Source: Pseudomonadota bacterium
GTDB lineage: Bacteria > Pseudomonadota > Gammaproteobacteria > Burkholderiales > Burkholderiaceae_B
Assembly: GCA_023425645.1 (NCBI GenBank)
Contig: JAFACG010000005.1
Location: 16,184 to 80,183, forward strand
DNA: 64,000 bases
Reading direction: 5' to 3'
Both the position numbers and the translations under genes were made by a program. This document shows positions 45,050-54,837 of the stretch, piece after piece. How positions within the stretch are numbered: the stretch's first letter is position 1; every line of letters starts with the position of its first letter. The notes below the pieces were generated by a model. It ran no database searches. It had not been told where the DNA came from and saw only the letters and a program-made list of their open reading frames with translations.

Positions 45050-45328
45050 TTACTTGATCGAGGAAGGGTGCTTGGCCAATGGCGTCACCGTAATCCTCAT
45101 GAATGGGAACAGAGGCAAGCGGCTCAAAATATCGTGCAGCTCGTCATTGCTTTCCACGTCGAACACACTGTAGTTGGCATATTCGCCCGCCACACGCCAC
45201 AGATGCGGCCATTTACCCACGCGCTGCAGTTCCTGCGAATACGCCTTCTCTTTGGCCTTGATGCGCTCGGCCTCGGAGGGCGGCAGGCTGGACGGTAGCT
45301 CGACGATCATGTGAACAAGGTATAGCAT
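45050..45328 (-). CDS. catC: Muconolactone delta-isomerase
   Basis: The 92-residue protein has the typical CatC sequence: LYLVHMIVELP start, the EKAYSQELQRVGKWPHLWRVAGEYANYSVFDVES block (given here in parts of the family signature), and a C-terminal PLFPFMRITVTPLAKHPS. It forms a decamer and isomerises muconolactone to 3-oxoadipate enol-lactone in the cytoplasm. AAAGGA precedes ATG 45326-45328. It is the last gene of the ben-cat-pca operon. Confidence 0.95.
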   Translation of the reverse strand: MLYLVHMIVELPSSLPPSEAERIKAKEKAYSQELQRVGKWPHLWRVAGEYANYSVFDVESNDELHDILSRLPLFPFMRITVTPLAKHPSSIK

Positions 45329-45390
45329 GGCGTTCCTTTCAGGGTAGAAATGCATGAAAGATTCCGGCTGGAAGGGCGGGGTTAGATGGA

Positions 45391-46203
45391 TCAAACGGTC
45401 GGGACATCGGCCAGAAAATCCAGTACGGCTTTCTCGAAAGCCCGGGGCGCTTCCAGATTCGAAAGATGGGACGCAGGCACCAGCGCCAACCGCGACTCCG
45501 CGATGCCCGCCTGCATAACCCGTGCATCGGCTGCCGTGGTCACCGGATCGAATTCGCCAGCCAGCAGTAGCGTAGGAATGGCAATACGATCCAGACCGCC
45601 GCTCAAATCCGAGGTCGCCAGCGCCTCGCAGCAGGCCGCATAGCCTTCAGCCTCAATGCCGGCGATCTGATCCTGGGCGCGCCGCACGAGCTCGGGTCGT
45701 GATTGAATGAAGCCTTCCGTGAACCAGCGTCCCGGAGCGGAATCGGCCAATGCCCGCATGCCGGCCGCGCCGCCGGCGCGCACCATGGCCGCCCGCTCGC
45801 GCCAAGCCTGCTCCTCACCTATCCTGACCGCGCTGTTGCAGACCACCATGGCCTTGAAGCGCGCCCCCGCGTTCATACCCAGCCACAAGCCGGTGTGACC
45901 GCCCATCGATAGGCCGCAGAACGCGACCTGATCAAGCCCAAGCGCATCGGATATGGCGAGCACGTCCTGTCCCAATTCCTCGAAACGGTAAGGACCGGGG
46001 GTGACAGGGCTGCCGCCATGACCGCGCGTGTCGTAGCGTACCAATCTGTAGCTCTCAGCGAACGCGGCTACCTGCGGATCCCACATCTCCAGCGTGGTCC
46101 CCAGAGAGTTGCTCAAGATCAACGGGGCAGCGGCAGGATCACCATCAAGCGCAACCCTGAATTCACCGCGTGAAGTCCTCAATTGGAAAGCATGTTCATT
46201 CAT
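45391..46203 (-). CDS. pcaD: 3-oxoadipate enol-lactonase
   Basis: The 270-residue alpha/beta hydrolase has the nucleophile elbow GLSMGG, the oxyanion region SNSLGTTLEMWD, and the catalytic Asp and His in GEFDPV and ASHLSNLE. The sequence closely follows PcaD enzymes, which open 3-oxoadipate enol-lactone to 3-oxoadipate. It sits between pcaJ and catC as expected. Confidence 0.93.
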   Translation of the reverse strand: MNEHAFQLRTSRGEFRVALDGDPAAAPLILSNSLGTTLEMWDPQVAAFAESYRLVRYDTRGHGGSPVTPGPYRFEELGQDVLAISDALGLDQVAFCGLSMGGHTGLWLGMNAGARFKAMVVCNSAVRIGEEQAWRERAAMVRAGGAAGMRALADSAPGRWFTEGFIQSRPELVRRAQDQIAGIEAEGYAACCEALATSDLSGGLDRIAIPTLLLAGEFDPVTTAADARVMQAGIAESRLALVPASHLSNLEAPRAFEKAVLDFLADVPTV

Positions 46204-46214
46204 GTCGTTCCCCG

Positions 46215-46880
46215 TCAAGCACGCTCTTGCTCTGCGGCCCCAACCGGCAACCCGATCATGTCCTCCAGCGTCTCGCGGCCAAGGCCGGGCACGGCATCGA
46301 TCAGCCGCAGGCCATCGGCCGTGCAAGCGAACGTGGCCAGATCGGTATAGACGCGCTTGACGCAGGCCAAGCCGGTCACCGGATATGCGCACTGCTGAAC
46401 CAGCTTGCTTTCGCCCTTCTTGGTGAGCAGATCCATCATCACCCAGGTCTGTCTGGCGCCAATGGCCAAGTCCATGGCGCCGCCTACAGCGGGAATGGCG
46501 TCCGGCTCGCCGGTGCTCCAGTTGGCCAGATCGCCCGTGGCCGACACCTGGTACGCCCCCAGCACACATACGTCGAGGTGGCCGCCCCGCATCATGGCAA
46601 AGCTGTCCGCGTGGTGGAAGAATGCGCCTCCGGGAAGCAGCGTCACCGGCTGCTTGCCCGCGTTGATGAGGTCGTAGTCCTCCTGCCCCTGCAGCGGCGC
46701 GGCCCCCATGCCCAGAATGCCGTTTTCGCTGTGCAGCACCACTTCCACCCCCTCGGGCAAATGATTGGCCACGAGTGTGGGCATTCCGATTCCCAGATTC
46801 ACATAGGAACCGTCCTGTATGTCTTGCGCAATTCGTTTTGCCAATTGGTCCTTGGTACGGCGCTGGTAGTTCGTCGTCAT
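46215..46880 (-). CDS. pcaJ: 3-oxoacid (3-oxoadipate) CoA-transferase subunit B
   Basis: The 221-residue subunit carries the active-site glutamate in SENGILGMG and the GGAMDLAIGA region. With PcaI it moves CoA from succinyl-CoA to 3-oxoadipate. AAGGA precedes ATG 46878-46880 by 8 nt. It follows pcaI by 26 bp. Confidence 0.93.
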   Translation of the reverse strand: MTTNYQRRTKDQLAKRIAQDIQDGSYVNLGIGMPTLVANHLPEGVEVVLHSENGILGMGAAPLQGQEDYDLINAGKQPVTLLPGGAFFHHADSFAMMRGGHLDVCVLGAYQVSATGDLANWSTGEPDAIPAVGGAMDLAIGARQTWVMMDLLTKKGESKLVQQCAYPVTGLACVKRVYTDLATFACTADGLRLIDAVPGLGRETLEDMIGLPVGAAEQERA

Positions 46881-46906
46881 GCCATGTTCCTTGCTGTCCT
46901 GTCGTC

Positions 46907-47602
46907 TCATGCCTTGAAGCCGCCTGCTTCGGTCTTCACGCGCGGCACCTGCACCACGCGCCGCACGTGGATGCCGGGCGTGACGATAGTTTCCGGGTCC
47001 AACTGGCCCAGTTCCACAAAGTCGAAAACACTGGCGATCGTGGTATGAGCTGCGGTGGCCATGACGGGGCCAAAGTTGCGCGCCGCCATGCGGTAGGTCA
47101 GGTTGCCCCAGCGATCGCCGCGCTCGGCCTTGATCAAGGCCACGTCGCCATGAATAGGCTCCTCGAACACATGCCAGCGACCATTGATGTATCTGGTTTC
47201 CTTGCCCTTGGCCAATTCGGTGCCATAGCCCGTGGGGCAAAAGAAGCCGCCTATCCCGGCCCCCGCGGCTCTCAGGCGTTCGGCCAGGTTTCCTTGCGGC
47301 ACCAGCTCCAACTCGATCTTTCCGCTGCGGTACAGTTCGTCGAATACCCACGAGTCCGCCTGCCGCGGAAAACTGCAGATGATTTTTCGCACCCGTCCCG
47401 TCTTGAGCAAAGCCGCAAGCCCCTGGTCGCCATTGCCCGCATTGTTGTTGACGATCGTCAGGCCCCTGGCGCCCTGTTCGATCAAGCCGTCGATCAGCTC
47501 GACGGGAATACCCGCCGTGCCAAACCCCCCGACCAGGATCGTGGCTCCGTCCTGCACGTCGTGCAGCGCCTCTGCGACACTTGGAACTCTTTTGTCGAGC
47601 AT
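46907..47602 (-). CDS. pcaI: 3-oxoacid (3-oxoadipate) CoA-transferase subunit A
   Basis: The 231-residue subunit has the CoA-transferase glycine motif GGFGTAGIP, NNNAGNGDQGLAAL and GTELAKGKE. It pairs with PcaJ. ATG 47600-47602 follows GGGAG by 5 nt. It starts the pcaIJ-pcaD-catC segment, 94 bp after benD. Confidence 0.93.
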   Translation of the reverse strand: MLDKRVPSVAEALHDVQDGATILVGGFGTAGIPVELIDGLIEQGARGLTIVNNNAGNGDQGLAALLKTGRVRKIICSFPRQADSWVFDELYRSGKIELELVPQGNLAERLRAAGAGIGGFFCPTGYGTELAKGKETRYINGRWHVFEEPIHGDVALIKAERGDRWGNLTYRMAARNFGPVMATAAHTTIASVFDFVELGQLDPETIVTPGIHVRRVVQVPRVKTEAGGFKA

Positions 47603-47696
47603 CTCGTCTCCCACCAAGAAATCGTAATTAGATATATTCCCAGCGTTTCCAAACCCATCTTCCGATTGGGTGTCATGGGCTGTACTGGATGAGGGC

Positions 47697-48470
47697 TTAG
47701 CCTTGATCTCCGCCCGCCACGGGCAGCACCGTTCCCGTGATGTAACTCGCCTCATCCGAGGCGAGAAACAGAATGGGCGCCACCTGCTCGTCGATACTGC
47801 CGTAGCGTTTGAAAAACGTCGACTCGGTGATTTGCTGCACGGCTTCGCCCATCCATGCCTTTTCCCGCTCGCTGTCTCCCGCCGCATTGCGCGGAATGCG
47901 CCGCGGCGGCGCGCTGGTGCCGCCCGGCGCCGTCGCCACGACACGGATGTTCCGCGCTGCGTACTCCATAGCGAGCGCCTGGGTCAGCGCATTGACGCCA
48001 CCCTTGGCCGCCGAGTAGGGCACGCGTCGGATACCGCGCGTGGCGTTGGACGATACATTGACAATGGTCCCAGCCCCGCGCTCCAGCAGATGCGGCAATA
48101 CCGCATGGCAAGCATACAAGGTGGGCATCAGCGAGCGGCGGATTTCCGCGTCGATCTGCGCGGGCTCGAATTCGGCAAATGGTCGCATGCGAATGGCGCC
48201 GCCGACTCCGTTGATCAGAATGTCAATGCCGCCAAAAGTCCGAGCGGCAAACGCCATCGAGGCCAGAGCGCCTTCATAAGTCTCAAGATCAGCCATGAAC
48301 CCGGCCGTTTTTTCGCCCCGCGCCTCGGCCGCCACGTCGACGATGAACTCGGCTCGGTCCACAAACAGCACCTGGCCGCCTTCGGCTGCGGCACGCAGCG
48401 CCACGCTGCGGCCTATGCCCTGAGCCGCTCCGGTCACGACAATGACCTTGCCTGCAAATCGTTGCTCCAT
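47697..48470 (-). CDS. benD: Benzoate cis-diol dehydrogenase
   Basis: The 257-residue SDR has TGAAQGIG (13-20), NGVGGAIRMRPF, and the catalytic S140/Y152/K156 area. It matches BenD, which oxidises 1,2-dihydroxycyclohexa-3,5-diene-1-carboxylate to catechol with loss of CO2. An in-frame GTG directly after the benC stop is possible, but ATG 48468-48470 gives the usual family start. Confidence 0.93.
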   Translation of the reverse strand: MEQRFAGKVIVVTGAAQGIGRSVALRAAAEGGQVLFVDRAEFIVDVAAEARGEKTAGFMADLETYEGALASMAFAARTFGGIDILINGVGGAIRMRPFAEFEPAQIDAEIRRSLMPTLYACHAVLPHLLERGAGTIVNVSSNATRGIRRVPYSAAKGGVNALTQALAMEYAARNIRVVATAPGGTSAPPRRIPRNAAGDSEREKAWMGEAVQQITESTFFKRYGSIDEQVAPILFLASDEASYITGTVLPVAGGDQG

Positions 48471-48482
48471 GATGTGTTTCAC

Positions 48483-49499
48483 TTATGCCATTACCGGATT
48501 GGGTGTGAACTTCTCGTAATGGAAGCTCACGGGCTCCACGCCTTCGGACTTGAAGTGTTTCTGCACGGCCTCCACCATGGGCGGGGGGCCGCACAGGTAC
48601 ACGTCCACATCCCCGCCGTTCAAGGCCTGCGCGGGCAGGTGTTCGGTCACGTAACCCTGGCGCTCATGCGTGGTCTGCGGGTCCGCCACACAGGTGGTGA
48701 ACGTGAAGCCGGGCACTCGCCGAGCGTATTCTTGCAACCTGTCCATCAGTACCAGGTCCTGGTCACGCGTCACGCCGTAAACCATGTGCACGACTTGGGG
48801 CACGCCCTTGTCTGCCAATTCCTCCAGCATGGACAGAAATGGGGCAAGGCCCGTCCCGCCAGCTAGGAACAGTAGGGGCCGGGTGCCCGCCCGCAGGTAG
48901 AAGCTGCCAAACGGCCCGGTCATTTCCAATGTATCGCCGACCATGGCATCGGCCAGCCAGCTGCTCATCAGGCCGCCGGGCGTGTGCTTGATCAGAAACG
49001 TCATGCGCCGCGCCCCCGAGGCCGAGCTGAACGAGTAAGAACGTTGCTGGCCGCTGCCCGGGACGCTGATATTAGCGTACTGACCCGGCAGAAAGTCCGG
49101 CGCCTCCTCGGATACGTCAAGCGTCAGCTCATAGGCCGCATCGCGGAACGGCACGACAGCGGCGACCTGACCATTGAACCGGGTCGTACCGGTCTTGCAG
49201 GTCGTCGAAGGCACAGGCACCGTGATCACGCAATCGGACTTCGGCACCATCTGACAGGTGAGCACCAACCCTTCGTCGGCCTCGTCCGTGCTCAGCGCGT
49301 CCTCGATGTAATCGTCGCCCAAGTCATAAGAGCCCTTCTCCACTCGGCATTTGCAGGTACCGCACACGCCGTCGGAACAATCCATCGGCAGATTGATACC
49401 GTTGCGAAACGCGGCGTCCAGCACTTTTTCATCGGCGCCGCAATTGACGAAGCGGGTGACCCCGTCTTCGAAGTTCAAAGCTATTCGATAGCTGCTCAT
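48483..49499 (-). CDS. benC: Benzoate 1,2-dioxygenase electron transfer component
   Basis: The 338-residue protein has an N-terminal plant-type [2Fe-2S] ferredoxin domain (C41, C46, C49, C82) and a ferredoxin reductase part with FAD contact (RSYSFSSASG) and NAD site (LFLAGGTGLAPFLSM, YLCGPPPMV). It passes electrons from NADH to BenAB. It may also serve the second dioxygenase in this window, which lacks a reductase. Confidence 0.95.
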   Translation of the reverse strand: MSSYRIALNFEDGVTRFVNCGADEKVLDAAFRNGINLPMDCSDGVCGTCKCRVEKGSYDLGDDYIEDALSTDEADEGLVLTCQMVPKSDCVITVPVPSTTCKTGTTRFNGQVAAVVPFRDAAYELTLDVSEEAPDFLPGQYANISVPGSGQQRSYSFSSASGARRMTFLIKHTPGGLMSSWLADAMVGDTLEMTGPFGSFYLRAGTRPLLFLAGGTGLAPFLSMLEELADKGVPQVVHMVYGVTRDQDLVLMDRLQEYARRVPGFTFTTCVADPQTTHERQGYVTEHLPAQALNGGDVDVYLCGPPPMVEAVQKHFKSEGVEPVSFHYEKFTPNPVMA

Positions 49500-49515
49500 C
49501 ATGATTTCCTGTCCA

Positions 49516-50004
49516 TCAGATGTGATAGATGTCGATGACCTGGCGAATGTAGTCGCTCTTGAGGACAATCTTCTTGCGCATGATCAGAAAGCCGTCTTCG
49601 CTCCTGCTGAGCGTTGCAAGAATCGTACCGAAGAAATGATCAGTGACCTTGTAGCGATGGCTCAGCGTATGGAAGTTGTAACGAATATCGACTGCATCGC
49701 CGCGCTCGGCCAGCACCTCCACATTGGTGAGCATGTGGTTGGTGCGCGGCTCGGGCATCGAAGCGCTGGAGCGCTCGGTCTTGATGCGAAATACCCTGTC
49801 TTCCAGGCCGTTGCGATTCGGGTAGTAGATCAGTGAGATCTGACTTTGCGGGTCTTCGGTAAGCTGGTCATCATCATCCCAGGCCGGCATCCAGTACTCG
49901 ACCTCGGCGCTGTAGAGCGCCAGCCATTGGTCCCACTCCCGTTCATCCAAGTGGCGCGCCTCACGGTAGAGGAAGGCGCAGATACCGTTGTAGTCGGCGC
50001 TCAT
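49516..50004 (-). CDS. benB: Benzoate 1,2-dioxygenase small subunit
   Basis: The 162-residue beta subunit has [18 protein letters not shown] and the conserved [18 protein letters not shown] block. Start ATG 50002-50004 overlaps the benA stop (ATGA) with AGGAG upstream, giving coupled translation. Confidence 0.95.
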   Translation of the reverse strand: MSADYNGICAFLYREARHLDEREWDQWLALYSAEVEYWMPAWDDDDQLTEDPQSQISLIYYPNRNGLEDRVFRIKTERSSASMPEPRTNHMLTNVEVLAERGDAVDIRYNFHTLSHRYKVTDHFFGTILATLSRSEDGFLIMRKKIVLKSDYIRQVIDIYHI

Positions 50005-51365
50005 GCCCGCTCTCCTGCACATTCTTGCCGCACGGCTTTGCGCATGACCTGCGCCCAATAATTGTGCTGGCATACGAACAGGCCCTCATCCTCGCTGCGC
50101 TCGCCGCTGATCAACGGCTTCATGCCCATTCTCCTGGCATTCTCGTCGGGGCCCTCGATCCACAATGGCGCGCCGCGGCTCAGGTCGTTCCATTGGGCGA
50201 CCGTCCCTGCATAACCCGCCTGACAGGCGCGGAACTCTTCGAGGTCGTCGGCCGTGCCCATGCCCGAGACATTGAAAAAATCTTCGTACTGACGGATGCG
50301 GACGGCGCGTTCCTCCGCGTCCTCGCCCTTGGGGGCAAAGCAATAGATGGTGACTTCGGTCTTGTCCACGCTGATGGGGCGCGTCACGCGGATTTGTGTG
50401 GAGAACTGATCCATCAGATACACGTTGGGGTAAAGGCACAGGTTGCGCGTCTGTTTGATGATGACATCCGCCCTGTCCTCCCCCAGGCGCGCGGCCAGCT
50501 CCTCGCGGCGCTTGTAGATGGGTCGCACCTCCGGGTTCATGGTGTTGGTCCACAGCAAGATATGGCCGTTCTCGAAGCCATAGACACCGCCCATGCTCTT
50601 GCTCCAACCGCTGGCATCCACCGCCTTAGTGCCGCCCTCCTTGCGCCGGCCCATGGTCGCCGCATAATTCCAGTGCACGGAGCTGACGTGGTAACCGTCG
50701 CAGCCGTTTTCCATCTGCAGCTTCCAGTTTCCATCGTAGGTATAGGAAGAGTTGCCGCGCAGCACCTCCAACCCATATGGTGCCTGGTCGACGATCTGAT
50801 CGATGACGAACCTGGTCTCGCCCAGAAACTCTTCAAGCGCCGGCACATCCGGATTCAAGCTGCCGAACAGAAAACCCTTGTAGCTCTCGAAACGCGGCAC
50901 CTTCTTGAGGTCGTGCGAGCCTTCGGTATTGAACTGCACGGGATACTCCGTAGTTTTTTCATCCTTGACTTTGAGTAGCTTGCCGGTATTGCTGAAGGTC
51001 CAGCCGTGAAACGGGCAGGTGAAACTGCTCTTGTTGCCATGCTTGCGGCGGCACAGCATGGCGCCGCGATGAGCGCAGGCATTGATTACCGCGTTGAACT
51101 TGCCGTCCTTGCCGCGCGTGATGACAATGGGCTGGCGGCCAATATGGGTGGTGAAGTAATCATTGATCTCGGGTAATTGGCTCTCGTGCGCCAGGTAGAC
51201 CCAGTTTCCCTCGAATATGTGCTTCATCTCCAATTCGAACAGATCGGGATTGGTAAAAATGTCGCGGCGACAGCGAAAAATGCCGGCGTACTTGTCGTGC
51301 TGCAAGGCGTTCCCCAACAATTTTTCGACATCGTGATATTTGTCTGCGGGCGCGGCGATAGTCAT
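50001..51365 (-). CDS. benA: Benzoate 1,2-dioxygenase large subunit
   Basis: The 454-residue Rieske oxygenase has the cluster ligands C97, H99, C117 and H120, and an iron site at [16 protein letters not shown]. It hydroxylates benzoate at C1 and C2. Its sequence follows BenA/XylX throughout and it is much closer to this type than the dioxygenase at 11151-12449. Confidence 0.95.
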   Translation of the reverse strand: MTIAAPADKYHDVEKLLGNALQHDKYAGIFRCRRDIFTNPDLFELEMKHIFEGNWVYLAHESQLPEINDYFTTHIGRQPIVITRGKDGKFNAVINACAHRGAMLCRRKHGNKSSFTCPFHGWTFSNTGKLLKVKDEKTTEYPVQFNTEGSHDLKKVPRFESYKGFLFGSLNPDVPALEEFLGETRFVIDQIVDQAPYGLEVLRGNSSYTYDGNWKLQMENGCDGYHVSSVHWNYAATMGRRKEGGTKAVDASGWSKSMGGVYGFENGHILLWTNTMNPEVRPIYKRREELAARLGEDRADVIIKQTRNLCLYPNVYLMDQFSTQIRVTRPISVDKTEVTIYCFAPKGEDAEERAVRIRQYEDFFNVSGMGTADDLEEFRACQAGYAGTVAQWNDLSRGAPLWIEGPDENARRMGMKPLISGERSEDEGLFVCQHNYWAQVMRKAVRQECAGERA

Positions 51366-51459
51366 GGTCAGTCTCCTCGGGATCCATCCCCCGCGGGTCG
51401 AAAAGCGGGGAAAAGGCTAGCTTTGCCGCGTCGCAGGCCGCGCCACGGCAAACCGAATA

Positions 51460-52395
51460 TCAGGCCGCGAGACGCGGGCGGTTGACGATCTGCGTATCGA
51501 GGCCGTTGACCAGCGGACTAAGCGCGATGTCGAAGAAGATCTCGGCGAACGGGCCGGCCAGGCCATGGGCCTGGATGCTGGCGGCATCGGTGCGTTCCAC
51601 CAGCGGCGGAACCAGGCCTTCGCGCGTCGCGTAGGCGAAATCGTCAAACAGCAACGGATCGCCGTCAATGTTGATCTGCGTGGTCAGCTTGCGATGGCCA
51701 TCGGCCGTGACAAAGAAGTGGATATGCGCCGGGCGGTTGCCGTGACGGCCCAACTGGTCGAGCAAGCTTTGCGTCGGGCCGTCCGGCGGACAGCCATACC
51801 CTTTGGGAACAATGCTCTGGAACTTGTAGCGACCATGCTCATCGGTAATGATGGTGCGACGCATGTTGAACGCTTGCTGCTCGCCTGTGGGATCGAAGTG
51901 CGAGTAGAAGCCCTTGGTGTTGGCATGCCATACTTCGATCTTGGCGCCGGGCAGAGGCTCGCCGTTCACCCCATGGACCGTGCCTTGCATGATGAGGGTC
52001 TGGCCCTCCTTGTCGCTCCCATCGTCCAAGCGCGCAAAACCGTGCGCCACCGGAGCGCCTGCGACATAAAGAGGGCCTTCGATCGTGCGCGGTGTACCGC
52101 CCTCCACGCCCTGGGCCTTATCCTCGGCATCCATGCGCATGTCCAGAAAACGGTCAAGTCCCAGCCCCGGCGAGAGCAGGCCTGCCTCGTCGTTGGCGCC
52201 CAGCCGGTTCAGATAGGCCACGCCAGCCCAATATTCATCGGGCGTGATCTCCAGATCTTCGATGGCTTTGAACAAATCGGACAAAATACGGTGGACGATC
52301 TGTTTGGTGCGCGGGCTGCCGCCACTTGAATCCAAGCCGCTGGCCAGACGCAGGAATTCCTGCACTTCGGGGGTTTCAAAAATTTTAACGGTCAT
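51460..52395 (-). CDS. catA: Catechol 1,2-dioxygenase
   Basis: The 311-residue intradiol dioxygenase keeps all four Fe(III) ligands at the standard numbering: Y164, Y200, H224 and H226. The helical dimer/lipid-binding zipper is at residues 1-90. It cleaves catechol to cis,cis-muconate. It lies between catB and benA in one operon. Confidence 0.96.
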   Translation of the reverse strand: MTVKIFETPEVQEFLRLASGLDSSGGSPRTKQIVHRILSDLFKAIEDLEITPDEYWAGVAYLNRLGANDEAGLLSPGLGLDRFLDMRMDAEDKAQGVEGGTPRTIEGPLYVAGAPVAHGFARLDDGSDKEGQTLIMQGTVHGVNGEPLPGAKIEVWHANTKGFYSHFDPTGEQQAFNMRRTIITDEHGRYKFQSIVPKGYGCPPDGPTQSLLDQLGRHGNRPAHIHFFVTADGHRKLTTQINIDGDPLLFDDFAYATREGLVPPLVERTDAASIQAHGLAGPFAEIFFDIALSPLVNGLDTQIVNRPRLAA

Positions 52396-52456
52396 GAGTG
52401 TCTCCTTGATTCGTAAGGGAAATTGTGAAAGCCCTGCTTGGAACGCAGCAGTGATG

Positions 52457-53656
52457 CTAGTTGGCTACCAGTGCGGGCGCCGTCATCCCGACGACGCTCA
52501 TCTGCGCTTTATCTCGGCGAAAATACTGGATGCGATCTTCGTCCAAGTTAATTCCCAGGCCGGGAGCGGCAGGCAGCACCAACTGGAAATCCCTGTACAG
52601 CAAGGGTTCCGCCAAAATCTCTTCTGTTAGAAGCAATGGACCGAACAGTTCAGTTCCCCACTGCAGATTGTGGAATGTGGCAAAGGCATGGGCCGAGGCG
52701 ATCGTGCCAACCGCCCCTTCCAACATGGTCCCGCCATACAGCTCGATACCAGCGGCATCGGCAATGGCCGCCACCTGCCGCGCCGCCTGCAGGCCGCCGG
52801 ACTGCTCGATCTTGACGGCAAACACATCGGCGCCCGCCACACGAGCCAACTCAAAGGCCGAAGCGGGCCCCGTCAGGGACTCATCGGCCATCACAGCGAT
52901 CGGAAAACGTCCCTTCAAGCGCGCCAGCGCATCAGCTGATGCAACCGGCTGCTCCACTAGCTCACAGCCGGCATCGACCAACCCGGCCAGGCCGCGCTGC
53001 GCTTCCATTTCGCTCCACGCCATGTTCACATCGACCCGAACGGCTCCGCGCTCGCCCAACGCCTTCTTGATCGCGGCGACATGCGCCACATCATCGGCAA
53101 TTGCGCGGCGACCGATCTTGAGCTTGAAAATATTGTGACGACGCAGCGCCAGCATGCGCTCAGCCTCGTCAATGTCCCTGGACGTGTCGCCTGAGGCCAG
53201 CGTCCACGCCACCGGCAGGCTGTCGCACACTCGCCCGCCCAACAGTTGGGACACCGGCAAGCCGGTACGCTGGCCCAGCGCATCGAACAGCGCGGTCTCC
53301 ACCGCGCACTTGGCGAAGCGATTATCACGAATGGCCTTGCTCAGCTTGGCCATGATGGCCGGTACATGGCTAGCGTCGGCGCCGAGCAGCAGAGGCGCGA
53401 AATAGGCGTCGATCGCCAACTTCATGCCTTCAGGAGACTCGGCCCCATAGGCCAAGCCCCCTATCGTCGTACCTTCACCCACACCTACCGTACCGTCCGA
53501 GCAATACAGGCGAACCAGCATCAAAGTCTGGCCATTCATTGTCGCCATGGACAACTGATGAGGGCGAATCGTCGGCAAGTCCAGTAAAAAGGTTTCCACC
53601 CTCTCGATGACGGCCGGCGAAGCGGTGAAAAATTGCGGGCTATGTGTGTGTTCCAT
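52457..53656 (-). CDS. catB: Muconate cycloisomerase
   Basis: The 399-residue enolase-superfamily enzyme has the catalytic KLKIG lysine pair, metal ligands in VDVNMAW, LVEQPV and MADESL, and the KIEQSGG barrel strand. It closes cis,cis-muconate to muconolactone. ATG 53654-53656 gives an N-terminus about 20 residues longer than usual; its ribosome site is weak. First gene of the operon. Confidence 0.93.
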   Translation of the reverse strand: MEHTHSPQFFTASPAVIERVETFLLDLPTIRPHQLSMATMNGQTLMLVRLYCSDGTVGVGEGTTIGGLAYGAESPEGMKLAIDAYFAPLLLGADASHVPAIMAKLSKAIRDNRFAKCAVETALFDALGQRTGLPVSQLLGGRVCDSLPVAWTLASGDTSRDIDEAERMLALRRHNIFKLKIGRRAIADDVAHVAAIKKALGERGAVRVDVNMAWSEMEAQRGLAGLVDAGCELVEQPVASADALARLKGRFPIAVMADESLTGPASAFELARVAGADVFAVKIEQSGGLQAARQVAAIADAAGIELYGGTMLEGAVGTIASAHAFATFHNLQWGTELFGPLLLTEEILAEPLLYRDFQLVLPAAPGLGINLDEDRIQYFRRDKAQMSVVGMTAPALVAN

Positions 53657-53713
53657 GACTGAATTGAACAATGGGCCCGCTCAGTCAATCCAATATCAAA
53701 TTTATCTACATTG

Positions 53714-53728
53714 ATACCAAAAAGGTAT
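53714..53728. promoter_or_regulatory. BenM/CatM-type LysR binding site
   Basis: ATAC-N7-GTAT with the centre CAAAAAG exactly fits the binding site of BenM and CatM. It lies 58 bp before the catB start and 72 bp before the divergent regulator start, where such sites activate one gene and repress the other. Confidence 0.75.
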
Positions 53729-53799
53729 AGATTTTGTTTTAAACTATAAAAATCAATAAATTATAAGCACTTAATTTCAGCAAAGTATGGTTTTCCCCT

Positions 53800-54747
53800 A
53801 TGGATATTCGGCAGCTCAAGTACTTCGTCGCCGTCGCGGACGCACGCAATTTCACGCGCGCTTCCGAGCAGCTTCACATTGCCCAACCTCCGCTGAGTCG
53901 TCAAATCCAGTTGTTGGAGGAAGAACTTGGCGTGAAGCTTCTCCTGCGCAATAGCCGTCCCTTGCGTCTGACTGAGGCGGGGCGTGTCTTTTACGAACAG
54001 GCGCTGCAAATCCTCAATCGCGTCGATCAGTTGAAAACCGCCACCCGGCAAATCGGGCTGCAACAGCGGCAGACGCTCTCCATCGGATTTGTCGCATCCA
54101 CGCTTTACGGGGGCCTGCCCACGATCGTGCGAAAATTGCGCCAACACTATCCAGACGTGGACATCCAACTGGTGGAGCTCACATCCATGCAGCAGTTTCC
54201 TGCCTTGAAATCGGGCCGGATCGACATCGGATTCGGACGCATCCGCAGCAATGACCCATCGGTCACCCGGATAGTGCTGCGGGAAGAGCGGCTGGTGCTC
54301 GCCCTTCCACCTGGTTCGCCGCTGGCCGCCAGCCCAGCCCGAATCGGCCTGAAGGAACTCAACGCCCAGAAGCTGATCGTCTACCCCAAAGAACCGCGCC
54401 CCAGTTTTGCGGACCATGTCCTCAGCCTCTTGAACGACCACGCCGTCCGTCCATCCGAAGTGCATGAAGTACGTGAAATCCAAACTGCGTTGGGGCTTGT
54501 CGCCGCGGAATCGGGCTTGTGCCTGATTCCGGCGTCGGCACGCTTGCGCAGCGATTTGCACTACCGCTTGATCGAAGACGAAGGCGCCACCTCGCCCATC
54601 ATCCTGACCCACCGAATCAACGACAGCGCTTGGTATATCGACGCCGTCAAACAAATGGTGGCCGATATTTACTCTGAAAAACCGGGGTGGCTGGACATCG
54701 ATACGAACGCCTTTCCCGCCACGAACTTACCCAAAGCCAGGCGGTAA
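53800..54747 (+). CDS. LysR-family activator of benzoate/catechol degradation (CatM/BenM type)
   Basis: The 315-residue protein has an N-terminal winged helix (MDIRQLKYFVAVADARNF; QPPLSRQIQLLEEELG) and an effector domain of about 90-300. The sequence closely matches CatR/CatM/BenM. It is divergent from catB and next to an ATAC-N7-GTAT site. The ligand is probably cis,cis-muconate, perhaps also benzoate. Short spacer DNA after it carries no gene and marks the start of the accessory region. Confidence 0.92.
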   Translation: MDIRQLKYFVAVADARNFTRASEQLHIAQPPLSRQIQLLEEELGVKLLLRNSRPLRLTEAGRVFYEQALQILNRVDQLKTATRQIGLQQRQTLSIGFVASTLYGGLPTIVRKLRQHYPDVDIQLVELTSMQQFPALKSGRIDIGFGRIRSNDPSVTRIVLREERLVLALPPGSPLAASPARIGLKELNAQKLIVYPKEPRPSFADHVLSLLNDHAVRPSEVHEVREIQTALGLVAAESGLCLIPASARLRSDLHYRLIEDEGATSPIILTHRINDSAWYIDAVKQMVADIYSEKPGWLDIDTNAFPATNLPKARR

Positions 54748-54837
54748 CCACCCAATTTCAATGGACGTTAACAGTGGCGCAAGAAGAACCAATCTTCTCC
54801 TGAGGTGCGCGAGAAACAAGGATAGGGGCCATTCTCC

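Noticed and set aside
53714..53728. Terminator for the catR-like or catB gene
   Set aside because: The palindrome lies between divergent starts and fits the ATAC-N7-GTAT activator site exactly, so it is better read as an operator.
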